A stretch of 64,000 bases of DNA from Albula goreensis (lineage: Eukaryota; Chordata; Actinopteri; Albuliformes; Albulidae), in contig CM040743.1 in assembly GCA_022829145.1 (NCBI GenBank), positions 29,997,646-30,061,645 on the forward strand. Reading direction: 5' to 3'. Within the stretch, counting starts at the first letter, position 1, and the number at the start of each line of letters is the position of its first letter. The position numbers were made by a program, and so were the translations under genes. Of the stretch, positions 1-13,083 are shown one piece after another. Under the pieces are notes generated by a model, which was given only the letters and a program-made list of their open reading frames with translations, did not search any database and was not told the DNA's origin.

Positions 1-3000
1 TCACCATATGACTTGGTCGTTTGGTGGTTTGGTAGTCATTGAGCATAATGTATAAACTGTGGCAGCGCACTTCCTGGTTTTCATGTTGTATTAGGTGGTG
101 TTCTAGCTTCCTGAGGCTTATGTGTTAACGAAAAACTGAAAAAGAAAGTGTAAAGACAAACCGTTTACAACAACTGATTATTCTTGCATAAAATTACCTT
201 TTGTCTGCATCGAGAATTCTTAAGTACAGCACAGAGATTCCAAATGTTCCCCGAAAGTGTCTCTCATCTGTCATAATAGTCCTTACCATTTTATAATCCA
301 AACCATAGTATCACTGTATGGCTTAGTAATGACATGTCTGTTTTAATGTTCCATTTCTGAGGTTGGTTTTCACATGGTGGGTTGTTTATATTTTAACTGT
401 TGAAATGAGAAGTTAATTGTCATTGTATTTGAACCAACTACTATTTATGTGCGATGCAGAACACACTGACCACATATGTGCTCTGCAATGCCAAGCAATA
501 CATGAAAAAAGCAATTCTGTCTTTAAAAGTGTGTCATACAGGTATCAACCTTCTTATAAACCTTTTTTAATATAATGTGTATAATTTATTTACCTCTGTG
601 ATGTACAAAACATTTCACTGAATATATTTGTATACTACAGCTTCACACTGTGAATTACATGTAGGCCCACAGCTCAAAAAAAAGAGCAGTAATCTTTTAA
701 AAATATCACAGCAGCACAGTGTATAAGTTTTATTTCTCTGACATCCAGGAGCTGTAAGCTTTGTTTCTAATTAAAATGACATGGTGTTTTCTTTTTTTTC
801 TTTCTTTTTTTTTTAGAATATATTCTAGCATTTACCTTAATTGTAATGTTACCTCATTGGCGGCGGTTTTGTTTGTTGGACTAACTATAAAGGATCGGCT
901 TGTACCCTTGTGGGTTGGGGAAGAATTAGGATTTATGAATTTATTTCCTCTGTTGTATTGTTTAAACAGCTTTGGTTTAGTTTTGATCCCTTCCACTTGC
1001 CTTTGAGGCTGTTCCACCGTGTCAGCTGTTGACTGATAGTAAGAGAACTGCCTCACAGTATGAATGAAAGAAAACTAGCGGTTGGTAAACACTGATAAGG
1101 GATAAATAGAAAGCGGTCAGGCAGAGATAGTTCAGTGGGAGCCCAGATTGTGTGCGGTCTGTTAAAATGAGATTCTGAGCCTGTCCTTTTCTATTCTCCC
1201 TTTCCCCCTGTATTGCGTTTGTCTGGAAAATCTCCAGTGACCTCGCACAGTAGTCCCAGACTGCTGTATTCTTTTTTGTGTTTTGTTTTGTTTTCTAACA
1301 AGGGTCAAGTTGGCCAATAGACATGTCCCTGATGCTTACGGACAGCTGTCATAGCTGCAAGTACTTACAATAATTCATTTTGCATGGAATTAAAGGACTC
1401 TACCATAAACATAGCACCGGGGGAAAAGAGGAAAGAGACAAAAAATGTGTCCAACATTATTATAAAATGTTCAGCCTTTATATTCCTGTAATACTTACTC
1501 TTCCGCAGTTTTGTCTAAATGTTCTTCTTACTGGTTACGTTTGTGACATGAAAGATTATAATCATTATATTCAATAAACAATAGTGCTATATTTGTGTCA
1601 GCTTTGAAAATGCACTGAAATTTCAAAATAATTCTTCATAATTAATATTGATTTGGCTTATTAAATTGAGAAATTGGACATTTAATTTGTATGGTGAACA
1701 GATGTGATAAAGGAACGCTTTTCTGTGCATATGTATCCGTGTTTATTTAGTATTTTCTGTGATTTTGCCCGGTTATATTAGTTGCCATAAAGAGGTAGAC
1801 AGTCTAATGAAACTTTAAATGCTATTGACATCTTTATAAATTGTAATCATTATTTTATCAATATCTCATCACACCTATTATTTCTGTCTATAAAATAAAG
1901 CACCGTATTAAATATGAAATCTGTGTACACATAGTTGCTTGTCCTCATGTCTAAATCTGAGTATCAAATAAACTCGGACAAACTGAATTCCTTATTTAGA
2001 AGCAATCTGTTCCTTTTTCCTTTTTGTCATTGATTTTTTGAAAATATCCATCTTTTATGTGATTAAAAAGACCTTCAGAGGTCTAACCTTGAGGGTCACC
2101 ATGTGGTGTATTTACACTGAAAATGTTTCAGCCCATTGTACCCCGGCAGCTAATGAGATTGGTCGTTAAGTGAATGACACAAAGGCTACAAAAAAAGCTT
2201 AGCAGCTCCGTAGAATATCACAGTGTCCCCGCGCACCACGCGACAGCGACACGCTGGACTAACCTACTCCACCTCTCTTTCTCTTCTACATCACTGCCTC
2301 CTTGATGTTACTATGAAAGGCAGAACAAAGGCTAAAAGGAACATGGTAAGTCAGGCTAAAAATTTTTGCCCTGTAGAAAATCGCAAACATGTTTGTGTCT
2401 GTGTTGTGTGTGAAGGAGCATCTCTTCAGTGTCAGAGTTATGCTGCAGTAGATAAGCTGATTAATGAGAGGTTATTGTGCTACCTAAAGAAGCTATCACG
2501 TCCTAAAGAAGAGCTTGTGAGTAACATGACAGAGTATGAAAGCAGTGCTATCAGATAAAGTTGAGACTACCATTTCTAAACTTCAGCCTCTGCAGTTAGT
2601 CAGTGTCTGGTTTGGATGGGTTGTTGTTTTTGTTGTTGTTGTTGTTAACTTACAACACTGTCTATCTTTCATCATTCAAGTTTGCCTTTCAAGGTTCAGA
2701 TCCTCTCCAGAGTACACGCATTGTTGTCCAGGTTGTCTGTGTTATTATGAAATGTTACTTTATTTAGCCTGAACAAGAAGTTAAATTCCATTTAACATTT
2801 GCTGGTCTGTGAGGTATTTTTGCCCCTTTGCTTGTTAAAGGTGGGTAGAGAGTGGCAGCTGCTACAATGTAACACCACAATAATGTTGTCCAGGTACCCT
2901 AAAACCATGTTTGAAAGCTGTACTCAGACTGAAATCAATAAAAGCCTTAGAATGTGTTTATGTTGTGTAGTTGTCTCTGCTTTTCTGTGATTGAGATATC

Positions 3001-3483
3001 GTTGTTAGCTGAATATTTAACTAAATATGTGAGGGTGGGGTGGCTTCTGAAATACTTTTTCCCATGTGCATATAGAAAGTTTCTTATAATTTCTGATGTC
3101 TGAACTAGAAGATTATATGTCCGGGTAGGATCACCAATTTCTTTCACCAGTACCCTCAACATGGATATTATGTCTATTGTCAATAAAGATAAATATAAAT
3201 AATAGAATTATCAAAGACTAGATTTATGCCAGTATTCAGGACATAAATTGAATGACTGACAGAAGGGGGCAGACCAAACATTACAATTAAAAATGTCATC
3301 ATTAATGCTCAAGCAAAATCAGTTATACTAATACATATAACTTTTCTTAACAAAAAAATAACAGATTCTAACAAACCAACCCTGGTGTGCACTGTTGTAT
3401 AATTCATTTTTGAACTGTATCCTGCATTTAGTAAGTTGAAAATGTCCTGAAGGAAAAATGTCTGGACCTGCTGTGCACATAGA

Positions 3484-3510
3484 CAGTGGGGGGGCAGTGG
3501 GGGGGCAGTG
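3484..3510. repeat. Tandem 11-bp G-rich repeat
   Basis: CAGTGGGGGGG occurs twice in a row, followed by CAGTG. The two runs of seven G could support a G-quadruplex. Confidence 0.85.
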
Positions 3511-6500
3511 CTTTAAGATTTTAAAGTGACATGCATTCAGTGAACTTTAACTATTCAGGCAAAAAAAGTGACCTCAATTTATGTCCTTTGAAAGGACTGG
3601 GACAAAGTGCACTGATGCGAAGTGAATGAACTGTTTTAATTTGTTCCATGACATACATGTGTAAAATAAAAGTAGCATAGAAAGGAGATGTCACATTGTA
3701 ACATTTTCAAACAAGTTGTGAAAGTGAAAATGTAAACAGACCATTCAAATCTTTCTGTCGCAGTTCTTTCATGAGTATTAGTGTATTGCATGCTACATGG
3801 CGAGGAGCTATAAGGGGTTAAACAGTGCATTATAGTCCCATCTTTTTATTAAATCCTGGAGTTAAGTCAAATTTACATTTTGTTAAAGATTATTCATTTT
3901 ATTGATGCATATAATCATAATCATGGACCATCTGCTGGTGTAGTGAGCTTGGTTCAAACTCTCCATATAGCCCAGATAACCTTTTAAGTACAAAATAGTC
4001 AGGGCTTAACTCTGTCTTATCCCAGAAGGGGGAGTCAAAATAGGAGGGTAGTTGACTTAGATTACCTCGACAGCCGCTGTTGCATTATATGACACTAAGA
4101 TGTGTATGTTTGCATTTTAAGATCTACCTTGCAGGCATATGACAAAAAATAGTTTGTCTTCTTTGCTAGTGGAGGATATATCAGAATGTTTGTTTTTTAT
4201 ATTATATAATTTCCTAGACACATTTTTCCTTTCCTGTAGAAAATTTGCTGAAAGACATTACAGAAAGGGGTTTGGCTCTCATCTCATGTATTGATTAAAT
4301 ATTGTAATTTCCTTGTATTTAAAAATAAACTGGTCTTTGCGGTCTGGAATATTATCGACTGTCCAATGTCAGACATCCCCTCTCTGTCATTTGCGAAATT
4401 CTTGTGCACATAGAAGTACAGCAGAAGTTTGAATTTGTGAAAAATTAAATATTAGTTGAAGCTATTTTGATCACGTATAGTTCATTTAGAAAAAATGTAA
4501 TGTTTTGCTTTCATTTAAGGAAGATTCAAAATATGTGTGTTATATTACGCAGTAATCGTATGGATCATTTTTAGATGATGGATGCGTGGATACATTATTT
4601 TTATACACAATGCTCAGTACAGAAATTCATTCCTTGTGTTTTCCACGGCAGCGAACTTTTTTATATTTATTTTTGGCTATTTAGAAATTCACCATTAGTC
4701 CTCTCTTTAACGCATAAAATACTTATGCTCTACTCATTCCAGACAAAGCTTCCTCGGACTGGGAATTCATATGCCAGAGGTAAATCCGAGTTAACACGGA
4801 TTTATACTGGCATGAGTTAAAGGACTAGAGTTTGTAATCCAGGTAGCCAGGGGATTTTGCCACACAGTGGCTGAAATCACTTAAAACTCCCCTGAACATT
4901 CTGAGGCACAGTATCCAGTGAGCCAGGCCGGTATTCAGAACTGATGACAACACTTTTCAGATTTATCGGCCCTAAACTGTGTGCATCTGTGCCCGTGTGC
5001 GAGAGAGTTTGATTCCATGTTTGTGTGTATAATTTCCCTCCCTTTTATCTCTTCATTCAACTGTCAAATGTGATCCAGGGAGATTTGTTCAAGATTGCAG
5101 TCAGGTAGTGAGCTCTGCCTCAGTCAGCGCTGCTAGCCCTTGAATTAAACCCGTAAGACGGGCTGCTAGGACCTCATTATCAGGATTTGCAAGATATTGG
5201 CCGGACAAGATAAGCCCACAGCCCTCTGGTCCCAGGATCTTGCCAGATTGGTCTTATTCTCCTTTGACTGGGGTACTGTCTACTTGGAAGGGAGCAACTC
5301 AATTTTCCATCTGCATGAACGTACATCAGTGCTTACAGCTGAAAATAAAGCGGCAGTAGAGTTCTAATTTGACCCATATTTCAACAGCCCCATCATCCAG
5401 ATGCATCTGTTAAGCAAAGCCACGTCAGAGCCTCAATCTAATCGAACACGACCGAGGAACGAATCTTCTTTTAACGTATCAAACTTATTTTTCCCCAGAC
5501 TCACATCCATAAGCGTATATGTAAGGGTGATGTTTGTGGGGGATGAAGACACTGGGATGAAGTGGAGATGTTTAATGACAGGAACAGCTGACTCATTAGG
5601 GGAGAGCAGTGAAAGGTAATTAACCCTGGGAAAAGTACAGCTGCCGTTCGAGCTGTTCATTTCAGTGCAATCTGATTAGGAATCGCTGGTAAAACACTGA
5701 TTCTTTTCAAACTGCGATAAACTTTTTTTTTTCTGAGGCCCCCAAGCACAGGAGCACTACCTTTTGTGGCCGAGGATTAGCTCAGGCGGTAACTACGTTC
5801 TTCCCAATTGCGGACCACCTGGTAGCATTCATGCGTTCTCAATGATGAAAGGCTTTTCTGAGACGGGTACAATGGTGCAATGGAAGAGGTTGGAGTAAGG
5901 ATTATGCTGTAGTGATAACAGAAAATTATGGATGGAAGTTCTCCTTTACTAGCACCTGTCCTCGAATTTGTCATCTTTGCTCGTATTGTTCAGGGGGCCC
6001 ATTGTAGTTGCAGCGTATTGTAAAGTGGAGTGTTTGTTCTCTGTGTTTTTTTCACAGTTTTTGTTAGCTACACAGCTGATTTATGATAACCTCCATTTAT
6101 ACTCTCATCATGTTAGTCAACCACAAAGAGTGCTTATTCACTCATTCTAAGGTTTCTGTTCTGTGTTTTGAAATAAAGTCAGCACTCGCATGTGGCTTTA
6201 TCAGACTTGAAATGTACAGAAGATTCATCAGACCAAATCTTTTGATAAACATGACTGGCAAAATGCAACTCATGGGTGCATCCGTATGAGAAGTGTAAAG
6301 AGTAAATTATTAATATCAGAATTTTAACTGAAATCCAAGCGCTCGGAGACATATCAGACTTCCTATTTTGCAACAAAGTTAAATTAGTCTGAAGCAAGCA
6401 ACACCAGTTGGTGTTTTTGTTCAGACAGTGTGTGAAGTAACCCTGGGACCAATGTGTGCATAATTGCATTTCGTTCTGCAAACTTACAACTGCTGTTAAG

Positions 6501-8005
6501 ATACTCTCCTCTTTTTTTATTACATTTATTTCATTTTGTGTTGCACCTGACCAAATGTAAGTTTGGTTGTTGTAAATATGTGGATGCCTGTCACGAGAGT
6601 ACATTCATTTCATCCCAAAAGAGTGTCAAGTCAGTGCAAATCAACCGCGTTATTGATTATAAGAGAATTATATATGGCTTCAAAGTGCACCCACACTGCA
6701 GAATATGGGGTGAGGTCCACTGATGGCAGTGGATGCAATCTGCACCTTCCCAGCCTCTGTCACTCAATCTGGTTCCTGTCCAGATCATGGAAATTTACTG
6801 GGAAACCTCGAGAATTATTTTGGAATAAGAACACAGGATTAATAACCCGCTTCAGTGGAAGAGTCAGCATCTGATCCTCTCCTTCGTCCTCTGCTCTGCG
6901 TTTCCAATGACAACTTTCCCCTGTAGTTATGCCATCACACCAAATTACTCAAGTGATTGTGGTGAGCCAGACTTCTTATTGTGTGTTAGGGATTCTGAGA
7001 GCCTTTTCTTTAATGAAGCGTCTCTGTCTTGGGGAAGTGATAAAAAGCAGCACCCCCCTCCCTTGTAAAAGTCCCAATTTGGCAGAAACTGCAAACACTT
7101 TACTTGGCGGGCATGCCGGCTGCTGGACTGGTATATCTGAAATCACAGTTGTCTTCAAGATTTCCGCTTAGTGTGTATCAGGCCGCAGCTCCCCATGGAG
7201 AGGGACTTGCTAGTTAACAGTGATTTCTGAAAGGTCTTTGGCTTTTTGTTTCGTAGTTTTATTCCCCTGTTAATTTGATCTGCTAATGAAAAGTGGACCT
7301 ACAATGCTTTAATCTCGTAATTGCTTTTGCATTTTCCTTCCAGCAATATTTCAGGGCCTCTCAGAGTTTTCAACCTTTCACTCCTAAATATGTTAAACAA
7401 CTGTCAATTTTTTTTGATGAATTTAATATATAGTGTACATAGACATGATTTATGTGACTTGGAATTGGTTTTTTAGGGCAACAGCAAGTCAACCATTAGA
7501 TGTAAGATGCTATTCTTTTAGCACATGCAAACTTGAACAGTGAACGCATAACCTGGAGATTGTGATGGGCCACTAATTATCTGGAGCGTATACAGAATAT
7601 TCAGAAAAAAAAAAAAACATTTGGCTCCTTTTTGTATGTATTTGTCATATCCAGATTGCACAGCAGAACTAAACTGTGTGAAAACTTTGAAACACCTTTT
7701 TTAAGAAAACAATTTAGAAATGCTATTTCATTATGTTAAAAATGTTAATAATTGAAATGAAATTAATACATCTGGTCCATCTTATTTAAATATGAGTCAT
7801 TTTAAAATGGGAGGGCTTTCTGCAGTGTGTGTGTGTGTGACTGGCCTGGTTGTTCCATTTGCCCCCTTCTGCAGCAGACGTATCTTAGACATCTGCCCTC
7901 TTTGTACTTCCATGTGCTTTGCTCTATTCACATTCATGGAGAGTCGATGTTATTTAAGCACTCTTATGGGAACAAAGCCTGACTGCCTTATTTCTCAACT
8001 TTCAT

Positions 8006-8007
<2 letters not shown>

Positions 8008-8041
<34 letters not shown>
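8008..8041. repeat. (CA)n microsatellite
   Basis: Uninterrupted dinucleotide tract of about 16 units. Confidence 0.95.
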
Positions 8042-8048
<7 letters not shown>

Positions 8049-11000
8049 CTGAATTTCATAAATTAACACTGCAGATCTGACACACTGCCAAGCTGAAACA
8101 AAAAAAAAACTCATTTTGTACAATTTCAAGAACTAAAAGCAACATGGGTGAAAATTAATCACGGAGAGTCGTGGTCACAACACTTTGTGCTTAGATTGAA
8201 TCCTTCCTTAAGCCTCAATGTCTAATGTCTGGGAAAGGGCCAAGGGCTTTCAAAAAAAAAAAAAAAAAAGAAAAGAAAAAGTTACCGCTAGTAATGATCT
8301 AGGGACAGTTTCTACTTTTATAAAAAATTATAAAATACACAGGATTTTTCAAAAATGTTTTTAATATAAACAGTTATCTTGGAAGTCATTTTCTGCATGG
8401 TATAGAACACAATGTGTGATCTTTAAGGAAGGTTGTAAGATACATGCTCAGCGTATCATTGCTGGGGCTGCCATGAATAGGAAATCAGAGCTCCCCCTCC
8501 CCCTCCTACATCTGAACTGTCTCTTAGCTATTATTCTAATGTCCAGCTGCTGGCTTTTTAGGAAGAGGGCATCTGGTGACTGAAACAGCACTGGAAATAG
8601 AAAATCCTTTTTTAAAAACTTGTTTATTAAAATTGTCTCTCAGAGAGTGTGGTTTGATTTATTCCTCACAAATGCATTTGAATTTCAATTAAAGGAGGCA
8701 AAATCCATTTCATATTACATCTTTAGTGCTACTCTCCATCCAGTTCTGCTGAATTCACAAGGTTTGTATTACTGCACAATTACAAAATGATAATAAGCAT
8801 GTACACTTTTTTTGTTTTAAACAATTTACTTGATATATTTATAATTTGAGCCCCCAAAGGAAGGGCACAGGGCTCTCCACAAGGAGAACTGCTTATATGT
8901 TTCATCTCCAATTATTAGCGGTTCGCACTGCACTTAGACATTCATTACAAGGAAATATTAAAGTAAATTGTACCATCTCGCCCTGTTTGCGCTTTATTAT
9001 GCAGAAATAGAAAACACTTAGCATGCGAAATTAATGTGGAAATTATTCCCGGGTAAACTATAAACACGGAAGTTACCCCGCGCATTCACCCTTTTTTCTC
9101 CTTTCCCCAGATCAGAGTGTAATTGCCAGTAATCAGGTCTGTTTGCTGCTGATAAAACCACTCTGAATGCGAGGAACCCTCTTTGTGTGATGACTCAATT
9201 ATGCCAGAAGTGCCTCATCAAACCTGGCCCATCAGCTGCTTTAATAAATAAGGAGGAAAACTTGCTGCAGGCACATTATAATTCCATTCATTCCATAATT
9301 AAATCCATTCCATTTTTAACCCTTCCTTCAATCTGCTTCTAGAAAAGGAAACAAAATTAAAAAATAAATAGAGACACTGACCTTGCTTGGTGCATCTACC
9401 CATCCTCATAATTCACACAAGTAATACTGTTAAAGAAAGGTTAAGAGAAAAAAAAAAAACGGCTTTGGGAAAAAGGATGTGTATCAGTGCAGATAGAGCA
9501 CAAGGTCTTTATTTATTCATTGTTTCCACGTACAGGTTTATACAGTAATTATATTGAAAGTGTTATCTAATCGTGACAGTTGGTTGTGTGCAGTGTGCTG
9601 ACGTTTTTACATTTTATTTTCTGTAATTTAATTTTCCTCCATCAATATTCCTTATTCCCTTCTCATAAAAATATGCACACCATACACTTATGCTTGCACT
9701 TTTTAAAAAGGTCATTTACATCATATATACTTTGCCTTCACTGCCACTGATCGTTTCTTTTTCTTTACTTTTACTGCTTTATTGTGTTTCGTGTTCAATA
9801 GTAAGCCTCGATAACTGCTGGCTTTGAAAACAAAAGTACACAGTATGTTTAAATTTGTAGAAGGTGCTTGTTTAAGAAAAACAGCTAATGCGGGTTTAAC
9901 GAATGGACTGCATATTTATGTTTCAGACTAATTTAAGAGTGGAAAACAAAGCATACCTGTAATAATAATAATTGTAAACACTGTTATTTAAAGCAACAGT
10001 AGAGCCACAAACACCTACATGTATTTTATCAGACATCAGCTCCTTAATAAATCCTTTCACCATTCCTACATCAAAGAAAAATGTTAGTACACTTCTTGAC
10101 TTGTCTATCATAATTTTATGTACTTTTTTGCTCTTAGTGTCAAAATAGTTGCTGAAACATGCTTGAAGGCATCATCCTTCATAATCTGTCTGAAAGGGAG
10201 ACTCTTAAAGAACTAGTACACTTGTATCATGAGTATGTTTGATGCTTTTCTCTTCAAGCGGTCATTCTGACATGACCCCGTGACTGACCCCCCCAGTATT
10301 TTCACATTTTTGTTTTTATACTTACCATTTTCAAGCTTAATGTTGGCAGTCTGAATGGGAGTCTGTGTGAAGTGTTGGGAGCAGATAACCAGGAGTCAAA
10401 TGTGAATAAATGCCATTTCTTCTCAGGAGCTCTAATGATAAAGATGGGGTTTTGTTAGTTGGTCCTCCAGGCAGCTGGTTTACCAGCTTCACTAATTCAG
10501 ACTCTGTCCTTGACCTCTCAGCAATGGCATAAATTCTTTGTCAGTATAGGCTTAAATAAATATGGGTCAATCGTGGGTCGATACACTTATACCTCTAACG
10601 TTTGAGCACATTTTCTTACTTTCGAAGTGAGCTAGGTTTCCTTCCCAGAACTGTCTATGAATTTCCATTCATTGCGCTAATACTAAATATATTGTTGCAT
10701 TATTATTCTGAAGAAACAGTACAAGTGGTTTTCTCAACTCGGGTTAACTAGAAAATAGGGCCTACTTTTCCTCTTTAAAATATCATTTCCATTTATTAAT
10801 GAATGATCTCCTAATGGTTGCCTTATTTTGATGCAAAGGAAACTATCTACAGTCATACTTCACATTATAAACTATGTAATGCATTGTGTCAAATGTTTCA
10901 TTTGAATAAATCATACAACTCTATTGATGATGTTTGATACCAGTACCAAATAGTTACATTTTTTCCCCAGTTTTCTTGGGTTCATTTTTATCTTCCTGGC

Positions 11001-12973
11001 TTAAAGTAAAATGTTTTTAAAAAGTTGAGCATTGCTTATTCAAGGCTGACTGACTCCAACAAGCTGAGACCAGGAACAGGAGTCTTCCAGCAGCAACCCT
11101 CACTTTGGTCCCGCTGCCTTCTGTGATGGGAATAGTAGCAGATGGGGTTAGCACAGAGGGCAGTGGCCTCTGACAGAGAGCGGCCTGGTTACCACATAGT
11201 AACCCAGAGCATCAGGAAGCTGATTTTCCCCTGAGAAATCCACCCTGTGCACAGGCAAATGGTCCTGAGAGAAATGCTTTTTGTTGGGAGGGGGGCTTAG
11301 ATTATGATTCAGCAGATGACGTACCGGTTCAGTTATTAGTGTGTCTTTTTCTTATGCTAATGACTTAAATGGGTCCCTTTGGCTTTGTGTGGGGAATTTT
11401 CTCAGTGCTATAATTAAGATCCTGTTTTTAATGCCCTCCATAAGAGGTAAAATAAATAAATACTTGTGTAATAAGATCTCTGATGTGTTCGGACTCGGTC
11501 TGTGCGACTTGGCTATTGTGTTCTTCCCTGTTATCCCCCTCGGATGGTTTGTATTAATTACACGCACGCGATTTGATTTCTGTCACACTAATAAGTTATT
11601 AAAGATGAAGCCGAATCTTTGCCCCTAAACACAATGGCATGCTTGTCGCTCTCCTTATTCATAATTCCTCTGTACCTTAAATGTACCAAAAGCACATTTT
11701 CTGTTTCTCTTTCTTGCAGTTTCGTATTAATGTGTGTAAACTGTGCAACTTGTCAAAATAAATGGACTTTTACAGCAAATGCATTTACTCTTGGAGCGGG
11801 CAAGTAGATGGCATTTAGCGCCAAACAAATATCCACTGCAGACATATTGTATTCAAGAGAAATGAATGGCTGAATCATCAGTTAATGAGCACAAGAAAAA
11901 GTGAAAATCAAACAAAGTTTGATGCCTTTTTGCCTCTCAGAACTAGATACCCCCTGCCACCATTCCAAATGATAGTATGGAGTGGACAGCAATTAGCGCT
12001 CTTAGTGTTCTGTAGGAGCTTGTCTTCTGAACTGGCATGTCTCCCTACAAATCACAACAAACGTGGTCATCACGGTGGTGCCCCTAGCCTGTCCTTTCAG
12101 TGTAGCTATTTCTTGTGACATAATCAATCAGGGTAGGAAGGTGTTTTCCAAAATTAGGCCTGTGTGTGATGTGACCAGGCGAACATTAGAAAATCATGAG
12201 GTTACCTCTTTGTCAACTGAAGCCACACATGCTGTGAAGTCACTGAACATTGCTTTCACCAGTTGTGCAAAATTGCCAGCAGTGCAAATTGCCAGTAAGG
12301 AAAAATCTCAGGACAGGATGGATCAATAGCATTTGGACTCCTAATAGATGAAGGATTCAAAAGCTTCACTGGCCCCTGCTTTAATGTTTATACAGTCTGC
12401 TCCTTAAACAAGGTTCCTGAAATCGGCCAGTGTTGGCTAGTCAAGAATTATGGGGTCAGAGAGTCCCAGGGCCTCAGAATGGATTTAAAGGCATACCATA
12501 GGGAGATGGGCATGATAAATAAACAGGCTTAACTTTTTTACGGGGTATCTTAAATTGAAAGATGGTGTACGATCACTGCAAGCCTCAGAAGGCCTTTGAA
12601 GGCTGAAGCCCTTTGATACTGTTGGGTCACCTTTTCGTGAAGTAATAACATCATCGGCCTTGTGCCATTAGTATAGGGAGTGTGTTTGCCAGGAGCAGTA
12701 CATCAAAGCTTGATTGTGCAGGAGCTGGGGGTGGGGGAGGGGATGTATCTGTATGGGCAGTTCTAGTGTCGCATCCGCATAAGCCTCCGTTTACTCAGCT
12801 GTCAGGGGACGATCACGTTTCTGAAAAAGATGCTCACATCCATGTGAAACAGACTGGGTTCCATTTCACCTGACGTCATTTGTGTTCTCTGAATGTTTTG
12901 ACCTGAACAGCTGTGCAGAAAACCTGAGTATATTCATGTATAAGACTACATGTATTTTTTTTTCTCTCTGCAG

Positions 12974-13083
12974 AGAATGAAATTCACACTCGCCTTGTGA
13001 AGCAAATAAAGAGTTTCGTGTGCATCAACCAGTGTGGACTGTGTGACGCGTCTTGTAAAGTATTCTGCATACAACAGGCAAAG
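12974..13083 (+). other. st18: Probable 5' untranslated exon of st18
   Basis: A pyrimidine-rich tract ending in CTCTCTGCAG precedes 12974, and a GTAACT donor follows 13083. Joining 13083 to the acceptor at 17208 creates GGCAAAGATGG, a good Kozak context (A at -3, G at +4) around the start codon. One frame is open through the whole exon and in phase with the ATG, so an N-terminal extension cannot be excluded. A 36-codon open stretch is not statistically remarkable, however. A 24-nt upstream ORF lies at 12977-13000. I recognise no protein domain in the exon. Confidence 0.5.
12977..13000 (+). promoter_or_regulatory. Short upstream ORF in the probable 5' UTR exon
   Basis: An ATG at 12977 opens a seven-codon frame ending in TGA at 12998-13000, out of frame with the main start codon. 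If the exon is transcribed, this could modestly reduce translation from the downstream ATG. It depends on the exon being real. Confidence 0.3.

Larger units (their letters stand above)
1..12973. other. Upstream non-coding region (upstream intron or intergenic), no recognised gene
   Basis: I found no convincing coding exon, only scattered short open frames without homology. The region holds a tandem G-rich repeat (3484-3510), CTCF-like motifs (3259, 4022, and 3927 on the minus strand), a (CA)n tract (8008-8041), poly(A) runs and a G-rich run (12727-12742). Stretches at about 6640-7200, 8860-9330 and 11330-11900 have a more even base composition with TAATTA-type homeodomain motifs, and may be conserved non-coding elements. 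A segment ending in a strong donor at 2344 could be an alternative 5' exon. Confidence 0.6.

Noticed and set aside
5774..5790. tRNA A-box-like string TAGCTCAGGCGGT
   Set aside because: No B box at proper spacing and no cloverleaf; at most a decayed SINE.
6179..6604. 141-codon minus-strand open frame, the longest outside the exons
   Set aside because: A WSDES string recalls transposase motifs but is isolated. The rest shows no domain, and AT-rich DNA gives such frames by chance.
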